7,098 nt of DNA, from NCBI GenBank assembly GCA_030646555.1, contig JAUSKP010000060.1, forward strand, positions 1 through 7,098, given 5' to 3'. The DNA comes from a bacterium. Lineage in GTDB: Bacteria; Patescibacteriota; Minisyncoccia; UBA6257; 02-FULL-45-10c. This document shows positions 1-6,082 of this stretch, piece after piece. The stretch's first letter is position 1, and each line of letters starts with the position of its first letter. Below the pieces are notes generated by a model. The model was not told the origin of the DNA, searched no databases, and worked only from the letters and a program-made list of their open reading frames with translations. Position numbers and translations under genes: made by a program.

Positions 1-928
1 CTGTGGTTCCGGCATTTGAATCTGTTCCGCCAGCAGGACTTGAAGTGACTGTATAACCGGTAATCGTGCTTCCGCCATCAGAAACCGGAGCCGTGAAAGT
101 AACTGTTGCTTGAGTATTACCGGCTGTGGCAGTGCCAATAACTGGAGCCGAAGGAGCTCCACTAATTGTAAAACTGTCGCTTAAAGTAGCGTTTTGAGTG
201 TCCGGATTAATCACCTTTACATTCCATAGTCCATCGGCCGCGCTCGTTAAATTACAAGTAGCTGTTAATTTTATTGTGCTCACAAAGCTAACGCTGGTGC
301 AAGAAATATCAGTCTGACTTGTTTTGGTTAATTTTACCGAAGCTCCTTGTTGAAAATTAGTTCCCGCCAAATTAGAAATATTGACTGAACCAGAATTTAA
401 ACCATTATTAGGGGTGATAGAAGAAATGGTGAGCGCGCTGGCTACGCCCGAAACAGTAGTGATTACGCCGGTAGTAGTATTAAATGTGGTAGTTTCAGCA
501 ATAGAGCTATTTCTTACAGAAGCAAGCGAAACAGTATATTCGCCGCTAGGCAATCCCGTTGATTTTGCAAAATTTATTTCTAAAGTACTGCCCTGAGCCG
601 GAACTGAAAATTGCACGCTGGTTGACAACGTGGTTCTTGACACAACGGTCCCCGCGGCATAACTATCACCATAAAAAAGCTCATAGTAATCATTAGCATC
701 GGCAACAGAATTGATATAAACACCCCACGCAGAACTTTGATCTTGAGAAATGGCTCTTTGGCGAGCATCTCTTAAAGTTCCTGTTAATTCAGCGGCCGCA
801 GCTTCGGTAGCTACAGAAGATTGATAATTAAAATAATTAGCTGTGCCAACACTGCCCAAAATAACTGTTATACCCAAGGTTATTAGAAGCTCGATTAGGG
901 TGAAGCCCTTATTTTGTATACGTAACAT
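1..928 (-). CDS. Minor type IV pilin (GspH/FimT-like) with IPT/TIG and fibronectin III domains, 3' end off the window
   Basis: An open frame of 309 codons runs from an ATG at 928-926 to the left edge without a stop, so the gene is partial. The N-terminus has a type III (prepilin) signal: a short basic leader ending K7-G8, cleavage before F9, then FTLIELLI with the conserved Glu at mature position 5, and a hydrophobic helix to about residue 30. Residues ~36-160 resemble the GspH/FimT pseudopilin fold (AAELTGTLRDARQRAISQ is typical). Residues ~166-256 look like an IPT/TIG immunoglobulin-like domain (ISSITPNNG start, Cys210 and Cys225). From ~258 a fibronectin III domain begins (APSAPVIGTATAGNTQATV) and is cut by the window edge. 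Ordinary minor pilins are ~150-200 aa, so the extension is large. Likely a filament-tip or surface-exposed adhesin of the pilus made by the neighbouring genes; the binding target is unknown. No Shine-Dalgarno precedes the ATG. Confidence 0.88.
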   Translation of the reverse strand, partial: MLRIQNKGFTLIELLITLGITVILGSVGTANYFNYQSSVATEAAAAELTGTLRDARQRAISQDQSSAWGVYINSVADANDYYELFYGDSYAAGTVVSRTTLSTSVQFSVPAQGSTLEINFAKSTGLPSGEYTVSLASVRNSSIAETTTFNTTTGVITTVSGVASALTISSITPNNGLNSGSVNISNLAGTNFQQGASVKLTKTSQTDISCTSVSFVSTIKLTATCNLTSAADGLWNVKVINPDTQNATLSDSFTISGAPSAPVIGTATAGNTQATVTFTAPVSDGGSTITGYTVTSSPAGGTDSNAGTT

Positions 929-936
929 ATGTATCA

Positions 937-942
937 ACTATA
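937..942 (-). promoter_or_regulatory. Candidate -10 box of the minor pilin gene
   Basis: On the minus strand TATAGT (5 of 6 match to TATAAT) sits so that the expected start of transcription is about position 930, two bases before the ATG. A weak -35-like TTAACT lies about 17 nt upstream. If used, the mRNA would be almost leaderless. The region is very AT-rich, so chance matches are likely. Confidence 0.35.
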
Positions 943-969
943 TAACATTTCAATTAAAAAGTTAATCTA

Positions 970-1101
970 TAAATCCAAATTATAAATTACAAATTTCAAA
1001 TCAATGACTAAAATCCCTGCCTGCCGGCAGGCAGGCAAAATCCAAATTTTTAACATTTGAACTTTGGATTTGATTTGAAATTTGAACTTTGATATTTGAA
1101 A
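970..1101. repeat. AT-rich imperfect inverted repeat between pilC and the minor pilin
   Basis: The arms at about 970-1003 and 1068-1101 are reverse complements at roughly 27 of 34 positions, with a perfect 15-nt core (TTGATTTGAAATTTG and its complement). Words such as AAATCC, CAAATT and TTTGAA recur throughout. The element fills most of the 186-nt gap and carries a separate GC-rich palindrome near its middle. It is non-coding; short frames through it have repeat-like composition. Interspersed AT-rich repeats of this style are a general feature of such genomes, so this is probably one copy of a family. Confidence 0.6.
1016..1035. repeat. Perfect 20-bp GC-rich palindrome (CCTGCCTGCC half-site)
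   Basis: CCTGCCTGCC is followed immediately by its exact reverse complement. The palindrome is flanked by a direct repeat AAAATCC (1010-1016 and 1037-1043), which overlaps its edge by one base and could be a target duplication, or could reflect the repetitive AT-rich surroundings. A near-identical copy with one changed position lies at 6153-6172, so this is a dispersed element. Confidence 0.7.
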
Positions 1102-1114
1102 TTGTCTTAGTAAA

Positions 1115-2323
1115 TTACATTCCCCCGACCAATTGATACACCGGCACGATAACAGCCAAAGCAATAGTTCCAATGATTACGCCTATGCCCAAAAGCAAAA
1201 TTGGTTCCAAGAAAGCCACCAGATTTTTAACCCTGCCGTCAATTTCTGTTGCATAAAAATCCGCCAAGGTATTTAAAATATCTTCCGTGTGCCCGGCTTT
1301 TTCGGATACAGCGATCAAGTTCGTAATAGTCATCGGAAAATACGGCTCTTTACGAAAGGCCTCGCCAATAGTCAGTCCCTTAGCAACTCCTTCTCTGGAA
1401 ATTCTAAGAAGCGCTTGTCTAAGCTCTTCCGATCCCACCGCGTCAGCGGTAATTTCCAGTGAATCCAAAATTGGAAGACCTGCCTTCATCAAAGAAGCAA
1501 GCGTTGAAGCAAATCTCTGCAGGGCCATTTCCTTCATTACTTTATTTATAAGAGGAGTTTTATTTATAAAACGGGAAACAATTTGTCTGCCCGGAACTGT
1601 CTTTGCGAAAAAATAATAAAGAATGAATGCTGAAACAAAAAGCGCCGGGAAAATAATCATCTTATAATCATTCATAAAAAGACCTATCGTAAAAACAATT
1701 TTAGAAAATGTTGGCACCTTAAAACCGGACTTTAAAAAAACATCCGCCACTTTAGGCAAAGCAAAACTTACTAAAAGCAAAAGGATCAGCGCTGAAACAG
1801 ACATAAGAATGATGGGGTAAACGAATGCTGATTTAACCCTTCCATAAAGTTCCTGGTCCTTCTGCAAAGAATTACTTAGATTAAGAAAAACTTCTTCCAA
1901 ATTTCCGGAAACCTCGCCGGCCTTGATCAAGCTCACAAAGACGCTAGAAAAATATCTTGGGTATCTGGAAAAAGTCAGATAAAATGGCTGCCCTTTTTCA
2001 AGCGTGTTTCCAATTTCAATTAAAAGCGCTTTCAAAACCGGCTTTTCAAAGTCTTGAATCAAAATAGTGATGGCCCTGAATAAATCTGTGCCTGCGCGAA
2101 GCATCAAAGAAAGATATTTAGTTAAAAATATTTTATCCTCTATGGTGACTGACTGGCCAAAAAATTTTTTAAAATTTACATCAATATTTCTGACCACCTT
2201 GATGGAAATAGGCCTCAATCCCTTTTTAGCCAAAAGGGTCAAAACATCGTAAGAATTTAAAGCCTCAATATTATCCTCAATAATTCTTCCCGTCGGATCA
2301 GAAGCTACGTAGTGAAATTTCAT
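1115..2323 (-). CDS. pilC: Type IV pilus inner-membrane platform protein PilC (GspF/T2SSF family)
   Basis: The 402-aa product, counted from the ATG at 2323-2321, matches the usual ~400-aa length of PilC/GspF. It is the polytopic platform that couples the PilB motor to pilin insertion. The N-terminal ~45 residues have the cytoplasmic lead-in typical of the family (FHYVASDPTG ... GLRPISI). Two T2SSF repeats follow, at about residues 65-190 and 265-392. The first contains LMLRAGTDL and LIKAGEVSGNLEEV, the second LASLMKAGLPILDSLEI and LIAVSEKAGHTEDIL. Hydrophobic segments lie at about 168-190, 222-240 and 370-397. An in-frame TTG five codons upstream could also start translation, but it lies in a leader element shared with pilB, so ATG is preferred. 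No Shine-Dalgarno is present. It lies 258 nt downstream of pilB. Confidence 0.95.
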   Translation of the reverse strand: MKFHYVASDPTGRIIEDNIEALNSYDVLTLLAKKGLRPISIKVVRNIDVNFKKFFGQSVTIEDKIFLTKYLSLMLRAGTDLFRAITILIQDFEKPVLKALLIEIGNTLEKGQPFYLTFSRYPRYFSSVFVSLIKAGEVSGNLEEVFLNLSNSLQKDQELYGRVKSAFVYPIILMSVSALILLLLVSFALPKVADVFLKSGFKVPTFSKIVFTIGLFMNDYKMIIFPALFVSAFILYYFFAKTVPGRQIVSRFINKTPLINKVMKEMALQRFASTLASLMKAGLPILDSLEITADAVGSEELRQALLRISREGVAKGLTIGEAFRKEPYFPMTITNLIAVSEKAGHTEDILNTLADFYATEIDGRVKNLVAFLEPILLLGIGVIIGTIALAVIVPVYQLVGGM

Positions 2324-2397
2324 GCCAGTTTTGCCCAAGAGGGCTAGTTAATTAACACAGCCCGATTGGCTGCAAAAGTGCGCACCCTGTTAAATAA
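2321..2397 (-). promoter_or_regulatory. Shared leader element upstream of pilC (copy 2)
   Basis: Read on the minus strand, this stretch runs TTATTTAACAGGGTGC, then TTTTGCAGCCAATCGGGCT, a variable 14-nt AT-rich loop, then GCCCTCTTGGGCAAAACT, then GGC and the ATG. The same blocks in the same order and the same distance from the ATG occur before pilB (4289-4378). The two outer blocks can pair (TTTTGC with GCAAAA; CCAA and GGGC with their complements), or each can fold alone as a small hairpin (GCCC-TCTT-GGGC; AGCCAATCGGGCT). The similarity ends at the start codon. It could be a regulatory leader or a mobile palindromic element that provides the 5' UTR. Confidence 0.7.
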
Positions 2398-2421
2398 GAT
2401 TTGAGGCGACTCTTTATAAAC

Positions 2422-2430
2422 ATTTTACCA
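2422..2430 (-). promoter_or_regulatory. Candidate extended -10 promoter for pilC
   Basis: TGGTAAAAT on the minus strand fits the TGnTATAAT extended -10 pattern with one mismatch in the hexamer. Predicted start about 2415 would give a leader of roughly 90 nt that contains the whole shared leader element. No convincing -35 is visible, and the surroundings are AT-rich. Confidence 0.3.
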
Positions 2431-2490
2431 CGATACATTTTAAAATATTTTTCTATGTGCATATCTTTTTTTTATAATTCTCAAATCTTA

Positions 2491-2508
2491 ATCCGTCAAC
2501 TGACGGAT
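2491..2508. repeat. 18-bp palindrome nested in the CCCTGTTAAATAA element
   Basis: ATCCGTCAACTGACGGAT is an 8-bp inverted repeat around a 2-nt centre. It sits inside the right arm of the 2385-2520 element and is flanked by TA on both sides, as if inserted with a 2-bp target duplication. A second copy (ATCCGTCAGCTGACGGAT) is at 6727-6744 within another inverted-repeat element. Confidence 0.75.
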
Positions 2509-2525
2509 TATTTAACAGGGTAAGG

Positions 2526-2582
2526 GTTTTGTTGCTAAAATTTGTTCTCCGCCAACAGGCGGATCCAAATTTCAGACAAAAC
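2526..2582. repeat. Three-tier hairpin at the 3' end of pilB, with TCCGCC/GGCGGA core
   Basis: Nested inverted repeats GTTTTGT/ACAAAAC (2526-2532, 2576-2582), AAATTTG/CAAATTT (2538-2544, 2566-2572) and TCCGCC/GGCGGA (2548-2553, 2558-2563) share one centre. The outer arm touches the pilB stop codon. A TCCGCC/GGCGGA core is also present at 6012-6026. The transcript hairpin could protect or end the pilB mRNA, but there is no good U-run, so it is not called a terminator. Confidence 0.6.
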
Positions 2583-4291
2583 TACTCCCTTATGACTCTT
2601 AATACTTCCTCAATTGTAGTCATGCCCCGCTCCACCTTTCTTAAACCGTGTTCAAACATGCTGATCATGCCCTGAGCTCTGGCCGCTTTTTTCAAACCAT
2701 CAAGGGAAAAATCGGGACTAATAATAGATTTTCTTATATCTTCGGAAATATTTAAAATTTCAAAGATACCGGTTCTGCCTCTATATCCGGTTCCTCCGCA
2801 AGACTGACAGCCCTTTCCATGATAAATTAATTTAGGCAATTTGAAAGTTTCTTCAATTCCCAATTCTTTTAATTGTCTCCTGATCACATCAATAATTTCC
2901 TTGCTCGGCTCCACGGAATATATGCATTCCAAACAAATGCTTCTCACCAATCTTTGGGCTAAAACCATATTTATAACCGCGGCCACTAAAAATGGAACTA
3001 TGTGCATATCCATCAGTCTTGGCACCGCTGTCGGCGCGTCGTTGGTGTGCAAAGAAGAAAGAACCAAGTGACCGGTCAAAGCCGCTTGCACGGAAATATC
3101 AGCCGTTTCGGCATCGCGGATTTCACCGACCATAATGATATTCGGGTCTTGCCTCAAAATAGATCTGAGTCCCCCGGCAAAAGTAATTCCTGCCTGAGAA
3201 TTTATTTGGGTTTGATTTATAAATTTAATATCGTATTCAATAGGGTCTTCAATTGTAACTATATTTACTTCCGGCTTATTCAAAAGCCCGAGAATGGAAT
3301 AAAGCGTAGTTGTTTTACCAGAACCGGTAGGTCCGCAAACCAATATCATACCGTAGCTTTTTTTAATATTTTCTAAAACTATCTCCGCCTCCTCATCAAA
3401 TAAACCCACCTCCTTCAAAGACAATGGTCTTTGTGAAGCGGACAAGAGACGCATTTCTACTTTCTCGCCGTAATATGTCGGGAGTATGGAAACCCTGACG
3501 TCCAACACATCTTTGCCGCCACCAATTTTATATCTGAAACGGCCGTCTTGCGGTTTATAGTGTTCGTCAATTTTTAATCCTGCTAAAAGTTTTACACGGG
3601 CCACAATGGCGGAGTGAACTTCTTTCGGCACCTTCATAATTTCGTGAAGCACGCCGTCTACCCTGTAACGGACCAAAATTCCATCCTGAAAAATTTCAAA
3701 GTGAATATCCGATGAGCGGGTTGAAAGAGCGTAAGAAATCAGATTGTCTACAATGGCGACAATAGGAACTTCAGTGGCGGCCTCGTCGCCCTTCTTTCCC
3801 ATTCGCAAAGATTCCTTAATATTTTCTTCAATGGTCTGGCGAAAATCTTGCGACATCTCTTTGCCATACATGGCAAAGCCCTTATTCAGATCTCCCCCTA
3901 AAGCTAAAAATGATTTTATTTTGCCGCCCAAGTTTTGCTCCAAAAATTCAATGGTCGCCAGATCGCTTGGGTCTTCCATGGCCACATCAAAAACACCGCT
4001 CTCTTCTTTGGCAAACACAATGGCTTTTTTCTGCCTGGCCAATTCTTCCGGCAAAAGCTGGAGAATATCTTTCTCAATTATCCTAGTATTAAGATTGGCT
4101 TTTTCTACGCCGAAATAAGACGATAACAAATCGGCTAAATATTCCGGGGAAACCAAGCTTTTAGAAACCAAAACGTCTGAAACATTGTGTCCGAGTCTGG
4201 CCGCCTCCTCGGCTAAAATATCAAAGTCGGCGGCAGAAATAAAATTCTCCGCAACTATAATTTCTTTTAATTTTTGGACTGGTATTTGCAT
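2582..4291 (-). CDS. pilB: Type IV pilus extension ATPase PilB (GspE/PilB family)
   Basis: The 569-aa product from the ATG at 4291-4289 is full length for PilB, the cytoplasmic hexameric ATPase that powers pilin polymerisation. The N-terminal ~145 residues match the GspE/MshE N-terminal region. The catalytic half carries Walker A GPTGSGKT at ~320-327, the Asp box (IVTIEDPIEY) at ~344-353, Walker B with NIIMVGEIRD at ~384-393, and the His box LTGHLVLSSLHTNDA at ~405-419. Two CxxC pairs (Cys453/456 and Cys495/498) form the tetracysteine zinc site typical of PilB and GspE and absent from PilT, which argues for extension rather than retraction. An in-frame TTG five codons earlier lies in a hairpin of the shared leader, so the ATG is preferred. 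No Shine-Dalgarno precedes it. It is separated from the pilins by a terminator and seems to have its own promoter. Confidence 0.96.
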   Translation of the reverse strand: MQIPVQKLKEIIVAENFISAADFDILAEEAARLGHNVSDVLVSKSLVSPEYLADLLSSYFGVEKANLNTRIIEKDILQLLPEELARQKKAIVFAKEESGVFDVAMEDPSDLATIEFLEQNLGGKIKSFLALGGDLNKGFAMYGKEMSQDFRQTIEENIKESLRMGKKGDEAATEVPIVAIVDNLISYALSTRSSDIHFEIFQDGILVRYRVDGVLHEIMKVPKEVHSAIVARVKLLAGLKIDEHYKPQDGRFRYKIGGGKDVLDVRVSILPTYYGEKVEMRLLSASQRPLSLKEVGLFDEEAEIVLENIKKSYGMILVCGPTGSGKTTTLYSILGLLNKPEVNIVTIEDPIEYDIKFINQTQINSQAGITFAGGLRSILRQDPNIIMVGEIRDAETADISVQAALTGHLVLSSLHTNDAPTAVPRLMDMHIVPFLVAAVINMVLAQRLVRSICLECIYSVEPSKEIIDVIRRQLKELGIEETFKLPKLIYHGKGCQSCGGTGYRGRTGIFEILNISEDIRKSIISPDFSLDGLKKAARAQGMISMFEHGLRKVERGMTTIEEVLRVIRE

Positions 4292-4378
4292 GCAAGTTTT
4301 GCCCAAGAGGGCAAGTTTATTTATTTAATTATACAACGTAGCCCGATTGGCTGCAAAACTTAGCACCCTGTTAAATAA
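4289..4378 (-). promoter_or_regulatory. Shared leader element upstream of pilB (copy 1), with internal promoter
   Basis: The same blocks as before pilC: TTATTTAACAGGGTGC, AGTTTTGCAGCCAATCGGGCT split over its first and second parts, a 27-nt AT-rich loop, GCCCTCTTGGGCAAAACT, TGC and the ATG. Here the outer stem is complete (AGTTTTGC with GCAAAACT). Close to the start codon TTGCCC-TCTT-GGGCAA (4299-4314) forms a perfect 6-bp hairpin only a few bases from the ATG, so it could limit ribosome access. Confidence 0.7.
4328..4333 (-). promoter_or_regulatory. Candidate -10 box of pilB
   Basis: A perfect TATAAT lies in the loop of the pilB leader element. The expected start is near 4321, giving a ~30-nt leader that contains the TTGCCC/GGGCAA hairpin. 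No clear -35 is visible. The pilC copy of the element has no TATAAT in its shorter loop. Confidence 0.5.
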
Positions 4379-4482
4379 TTTCGCTTCAGCGAAATTCCTG
4401 CTCACCCTGTTAAATAAAATTTTTTAAATTTTCTTTTGTTGAAAACAAAAAATTTAACAGGGCAAGACAGGATTTAACAGGG
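4366..4482. repeat. Nested CCCTGTTAAATAA inverted repeats upstream of pilB
   Basis: Two forward copies of CCCTGTTAAATAA (4366-4378, 4405-4417) are matched by two inverted copies ATTTAACAGGG (4452-4462, 4472-4482), giving an inner pair nested in an outer pair. Between the two left copies is a perfect hairpin AATTTCGCT-TC-AGCGAAATT (4377-4396). The inner core is AT-rich with a TTTTGTT/AACAAAA fold. The arrangement suggests one copy inserted inside another. Non-coding. Confidence 0.7.
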
Positions 4483-4489
4483 TAACGGT

Positions 4490-4538
4490 TTTCTAGATAA
4501 ATTTTGCACGTCATTAAAGACTCCAAAATTTATAGAAA
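4490..4538. repeat. 15-bp inverted repeat with a 2-nt bulge
   Basis: TTTCTAGATAAATTTTG (4490-4506) pairs with CAAAATTTATAGAAA (4524-4538) apart from an extra GA in the left arm. The 17-nt loop holds a weak GTC/GAC pairing. It lies between the pilin terminator and the CCCTGTTAAATAA elements. Its function is unknown; it belongs to the string of palindromes filling the 298-nt gap before pilB. Confidence 0.5.
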
Positions 4539-4550
4539 GCCCCTTATAAC

Positions 4551-4577
4551 AAAATTCCCCGCATTGCGGGGAATTTT
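4551..4577 (-). terminator. Intrinsic terminator after the pilin genes
   Basis: A perfect 12-bp stem (AAAATTCCCCGC with its complement) around a 3-nt loop begins 13 nt beyond the stop of the downstream pilin. On the minus strand it is followed by TTTTGTT. The plus strand also ends in a T-run (TTTTTTG), so it may work in both directions. Confidence 0.85.
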
Positions 4578-4589
4578 TTGTTCATAAGT

Positions 4590-5174
4590 TTATAAGTCTA
4601 ATCCCGGATCATTACCCACTTCATAAATAGTGGATGTGTCTCCACCGTCAGTTGATTCCACATCATCAGCGCCGCTAGCGCCGTTCCTATACCTATCGCT
4701 TTCCATGTTGGCGTTAAACTCAAACCATTTATTAGTATTGTCGCAGGCATATGTATAGTAGTATGTTGAAGCAACTGTATTGGTTGGATCCATAGGCAGA
4801 GCGCTGATCGGAGAACCTCCTGTAATCGAAGTATAGGCAACAGGAACCCACCCTAAACCGGTTGTCACGCTAGTAAAAGCGGAATATATCGTACCCGAAC
4901 CAGTAAAATTTTCAGAGGCTCCAGTTACTGACGTGCCAAAATTAGTGCCACAAACAAAACCTCCCGAACTATCCAGATCGGGGCTGGTAGCTGTTGTCAG
5001 ATAAAGAGCCGTGGCATTGCTCAAAGTATTCATATCATAGATCCTCTGCGAATCTCTGGCCTGCGCAAACATCTGCACCGGATTGATAACCAAAAGAACC
5101 ACTGTGGCTAAAATAGCCAAAATAGCTATGACGATTAAAAGTTCAATTAAAGTAAATCCTTTAACTTGCCTCAT
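4590..5174 (-). CDS. Type IV pilin (major or minor), leaderless start predicted
   Basis: The 194-aa product is a classic type IV pilin precursor: a 6-residue leader ending K5-G6, cleavage before F7, then FTLIELLIVIAILAILATV with Glu at mature position 5 and a ~25-residue hydrophobic helix. The C-terminal half is a Ser/Thr/Gly-rich globular domain with Cys75 and Cys144, which could form a disulfide, and the motif GWVPVAYTSITGGSPISALP followed by MDP. It is a clear paralogue of the pilin 49 nt upstream, sharing NPxQMFAQARDSQRI and the GW-P-V ... GGSPIS block. Which of the two is the major subunit cannot be told from sequence. The prepilin peptidase that would process it is not in the window. 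An extended -10 stands at 5181-5189, so transcription should start at the A of ATG. Confidence 0.94.
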   Translation of the reverse strand: MRQVKGFTLIELLIVIAILAILATVVLLVINPVQMFAQARDSQRIYDMNTLSNATALYLTTATSPDLDSSGGFVCGTNFGTSVTGASENFTGSGTIYSAFTSVTTGLGWVPVAYTSITGGSPISALPMDPTNTVASTYYYTYACDNTNKWFEFNANMESDRYRNGASGADDVESTDGGDTSTIYEVGNDPGLDL

Positions 5175-5180
5175 CTAGAA

Positions 5181-5189
5181 ATTATATCA
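5181..5189 (-). promoter_or_regulatory. Extended -10 promoter placing transcription start on the pilin ATG
   Basis: TGATATAAT on the minus strand is a perfect extended -10. With the usual 6-nt gap to the start site, +1 falls at 5174, the A of the start codon. No convincing -35 is present, as often with extended -10 promoters. The preceding bases GTTG are shared with the response-regulator promoter at 6626-6634. Confidence 0.65.
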
Positions 5190-5223
5190 CAACTGCAAAC
5201 TAGCCGAAAGATTAATTCTTATA

Positions 5224-5862
5224 CTACAAATTAAGAGCGGATCCAGTTTCATACAACCAAGTTCTATCTCCTCCATCTGAAGATTCCTTATCATCAGTTC
5301 CGCCATTTGAATAACGGGTGCTTTCCAAGGTAGCGTTTAATTCAAAAACTAATCCAGTCGTGCTACAAGTATAAAAATAAGCATAGGTAGCATTGGTATT
5401 AGAAAAAGTGGTTGCGCTTGGGCTTGTTGGATCAAGCGGAAGAGAGCTTATCGGAGAACCTCCGGCTGTGTCAGCCAAGGCTACAGGAACCCATCCATTA
5501 ATACCGACTGTCGTAGTGGCAGGTGAGCCGATGAAAGCGGTTTTATTAGTATCTGCAAAAACTCTAGTAGCAATTATCGTGCCTGAAGATGGGCTGGATG
5601 TTCCAATAGTTCCCCAAATCTTAGTGGCGCAATTGGTGCCCGCAGTATCAGAAAGATAGGGAGTAGTCACCGTAGAAGTATATAAAGCAATGGCGCTTTT
5701 AATAGTGTTTAGATCGGAAATTCTCTGTGAATCCCTGGCTTGGGCAAACATCTGTGCCGGATTTAATACTAATAATGTGACTGTGGCCAAAATAGCCAAA
5801 ATACCGATAACGATCAAAAGCTCAATTAATGTAAAACCTTTTTTTGTGTTGACTTTATTCAT
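5224..5862 (-). CDS. Type IV pilin, paralogue of the next gene
   Basis: The 212-aa product starts MNKVNTKKGFTLIELLIVIG. The 9-residue leader ends K8-G9, with cleavage expected before F10 and Glu14 as the conserved mature Glu5. The hydrophobic helix runs to about residue 34, followed by NPAQMFAQARDSQRISDLNT. The globular part is Ser/Thr-rich with Cys78 and Cys166 at positions equivalent to the Cys pair of the paralogue. It carries GWVPVALADTAGGSPISSLP followed by LDP and an acidic Gly/Asp-rich tail. It probably co-assembles with, or alternates with, the downstream pilin. The ATG is preceded by a purely AT-rich leader with no Shine-Dalgarno. Confidence 0.94.
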   Translation of the reverse strand: MNKVNTKKGFTLIELLIVIGILAILATVTLLVLNPAQMFAQARDSQRISDLNTIKSAIALYTSTVTTPYLSDTAGTNCATKIWGTIGTSSPSSGTIIATRVFADTNKTAFIGSPATTTVGINGWVPVALADTAGGSPISSLPLDPTSPSATTFSNTNATYAYFYTCSTTGLVFELNATLESTRYSNGGTDDKESSDGGDRTWLYETGSALNL

Positions 5863-5888
5863 TTTTATTAATTTTAATTGTAAATATA

Positions 5889-5894
5889 ATTATA
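5889..5894 (-). promoter_or_regulatory. Candidate -10 box of the first pilin gene
   Basis: A perfect TATAAT on the minus strand predicts a start near 5882 and a ~20-nt leader (5863-5882) that contains only A, T and a single C and no ribosome-binding motif. The -35 region is weak. Confidence 0.5.
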
Positions 5895-5959
5895 CGCTAT
5901 TTTTGAAATATAGGGAATGCGAATTGTTGATAACCTTTATTTATAAAACTCTTCACTCC

Positions 5960-6054
5960 GTCATTCCGCACTTGATGCGGAATCTAGTCTTTTATCCTGG
6001 ATTCCCGCTTTTCCGCCAGAGGCGGATCTGCCTCAGGCACGACGCGGGAATGAC
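5960..6054. repeat. GTCATTCC ... GGAATGAC palindromic repeat with internal hairpins
   Basis: Outer arms GTCATTCC (5960-5967) and GGAATGAC (6047-6054) enclose two hairpins: ATTCCGCA/TGCGGAAT (5963-5983) and ATTCCCGC/GCGGGAAT (6001-6051). Inside the second are TCCGCC-AGA-GGCGGA (6012-6026) and TGCCTCAGGCA (6029-6039), apparently smaller palindromes inserted within it. Repeats of the ATTCCCGC/GCGGGAAT type are widespread interspersed elements in bacteria. Non-coding. Confidence 0.75.
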
Positions 6055-6082
6055 AAGAGAAATTCATTTATTCGTTCACCCG

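Larger units (their letters stand above)
2385..2520. repeat. CCCTGTTAAATAA inverted-repeat element in the pilB-pilC gap
   Basis: The left arm CCCTGTTAAATAAGATTTGAG (2385-2405) is matched by a right arm CTCAAATCTTA (2480-2490) plus TATTTAACAGGG (2509-2520). The right arm is interrupted by an 18-bp palindrome; removing it with one flanking TA restores an exact 21-nt inverted repeat. The ~75 nt inside is AT-rich and non-coding. The left end overlaps the pilC leader element. Confidence 0.75.

Noticed and set aside
381..596. Plus-strand open frame of 71 codons
   Set aside because: It is antisense to the minor pilin gene, whose minus-strand frame has clear pilin, IPT and FN3 features; the plus frame resembles nothing.
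967..1173. Minus-strand open frame of 68 codons after pilC
   Set aside because: It overlaps the pilC end and runs through the AT-rich repeat and the CCTGCC palindrome; its composition is that of translated repeats.
2841..4126. Several plus-strand frames of 60-125 codons
   Set aside because: All are antisense shadows of pilB, which has every catalytic motif on the minus strand.
4289..4378. Cyclic-di-GMP or other known riboswitch before pilB
   Set aside because: A natural idea for pilus genes, but the conserved bases of the GEMM riboswitches are not present and I match it to no known class.
2385..4482. CRISPR array
   Set aside because: The CCCTGTTAAATAA copies are few, alternate in orientation and are irregularly spaced, with no regular spacers and no cas genes.
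4598..4840. Second minus-strand frame of 80 codons
   Set aside because: It overlaps the pilin gene in another frame and lacks any recognisable feature.
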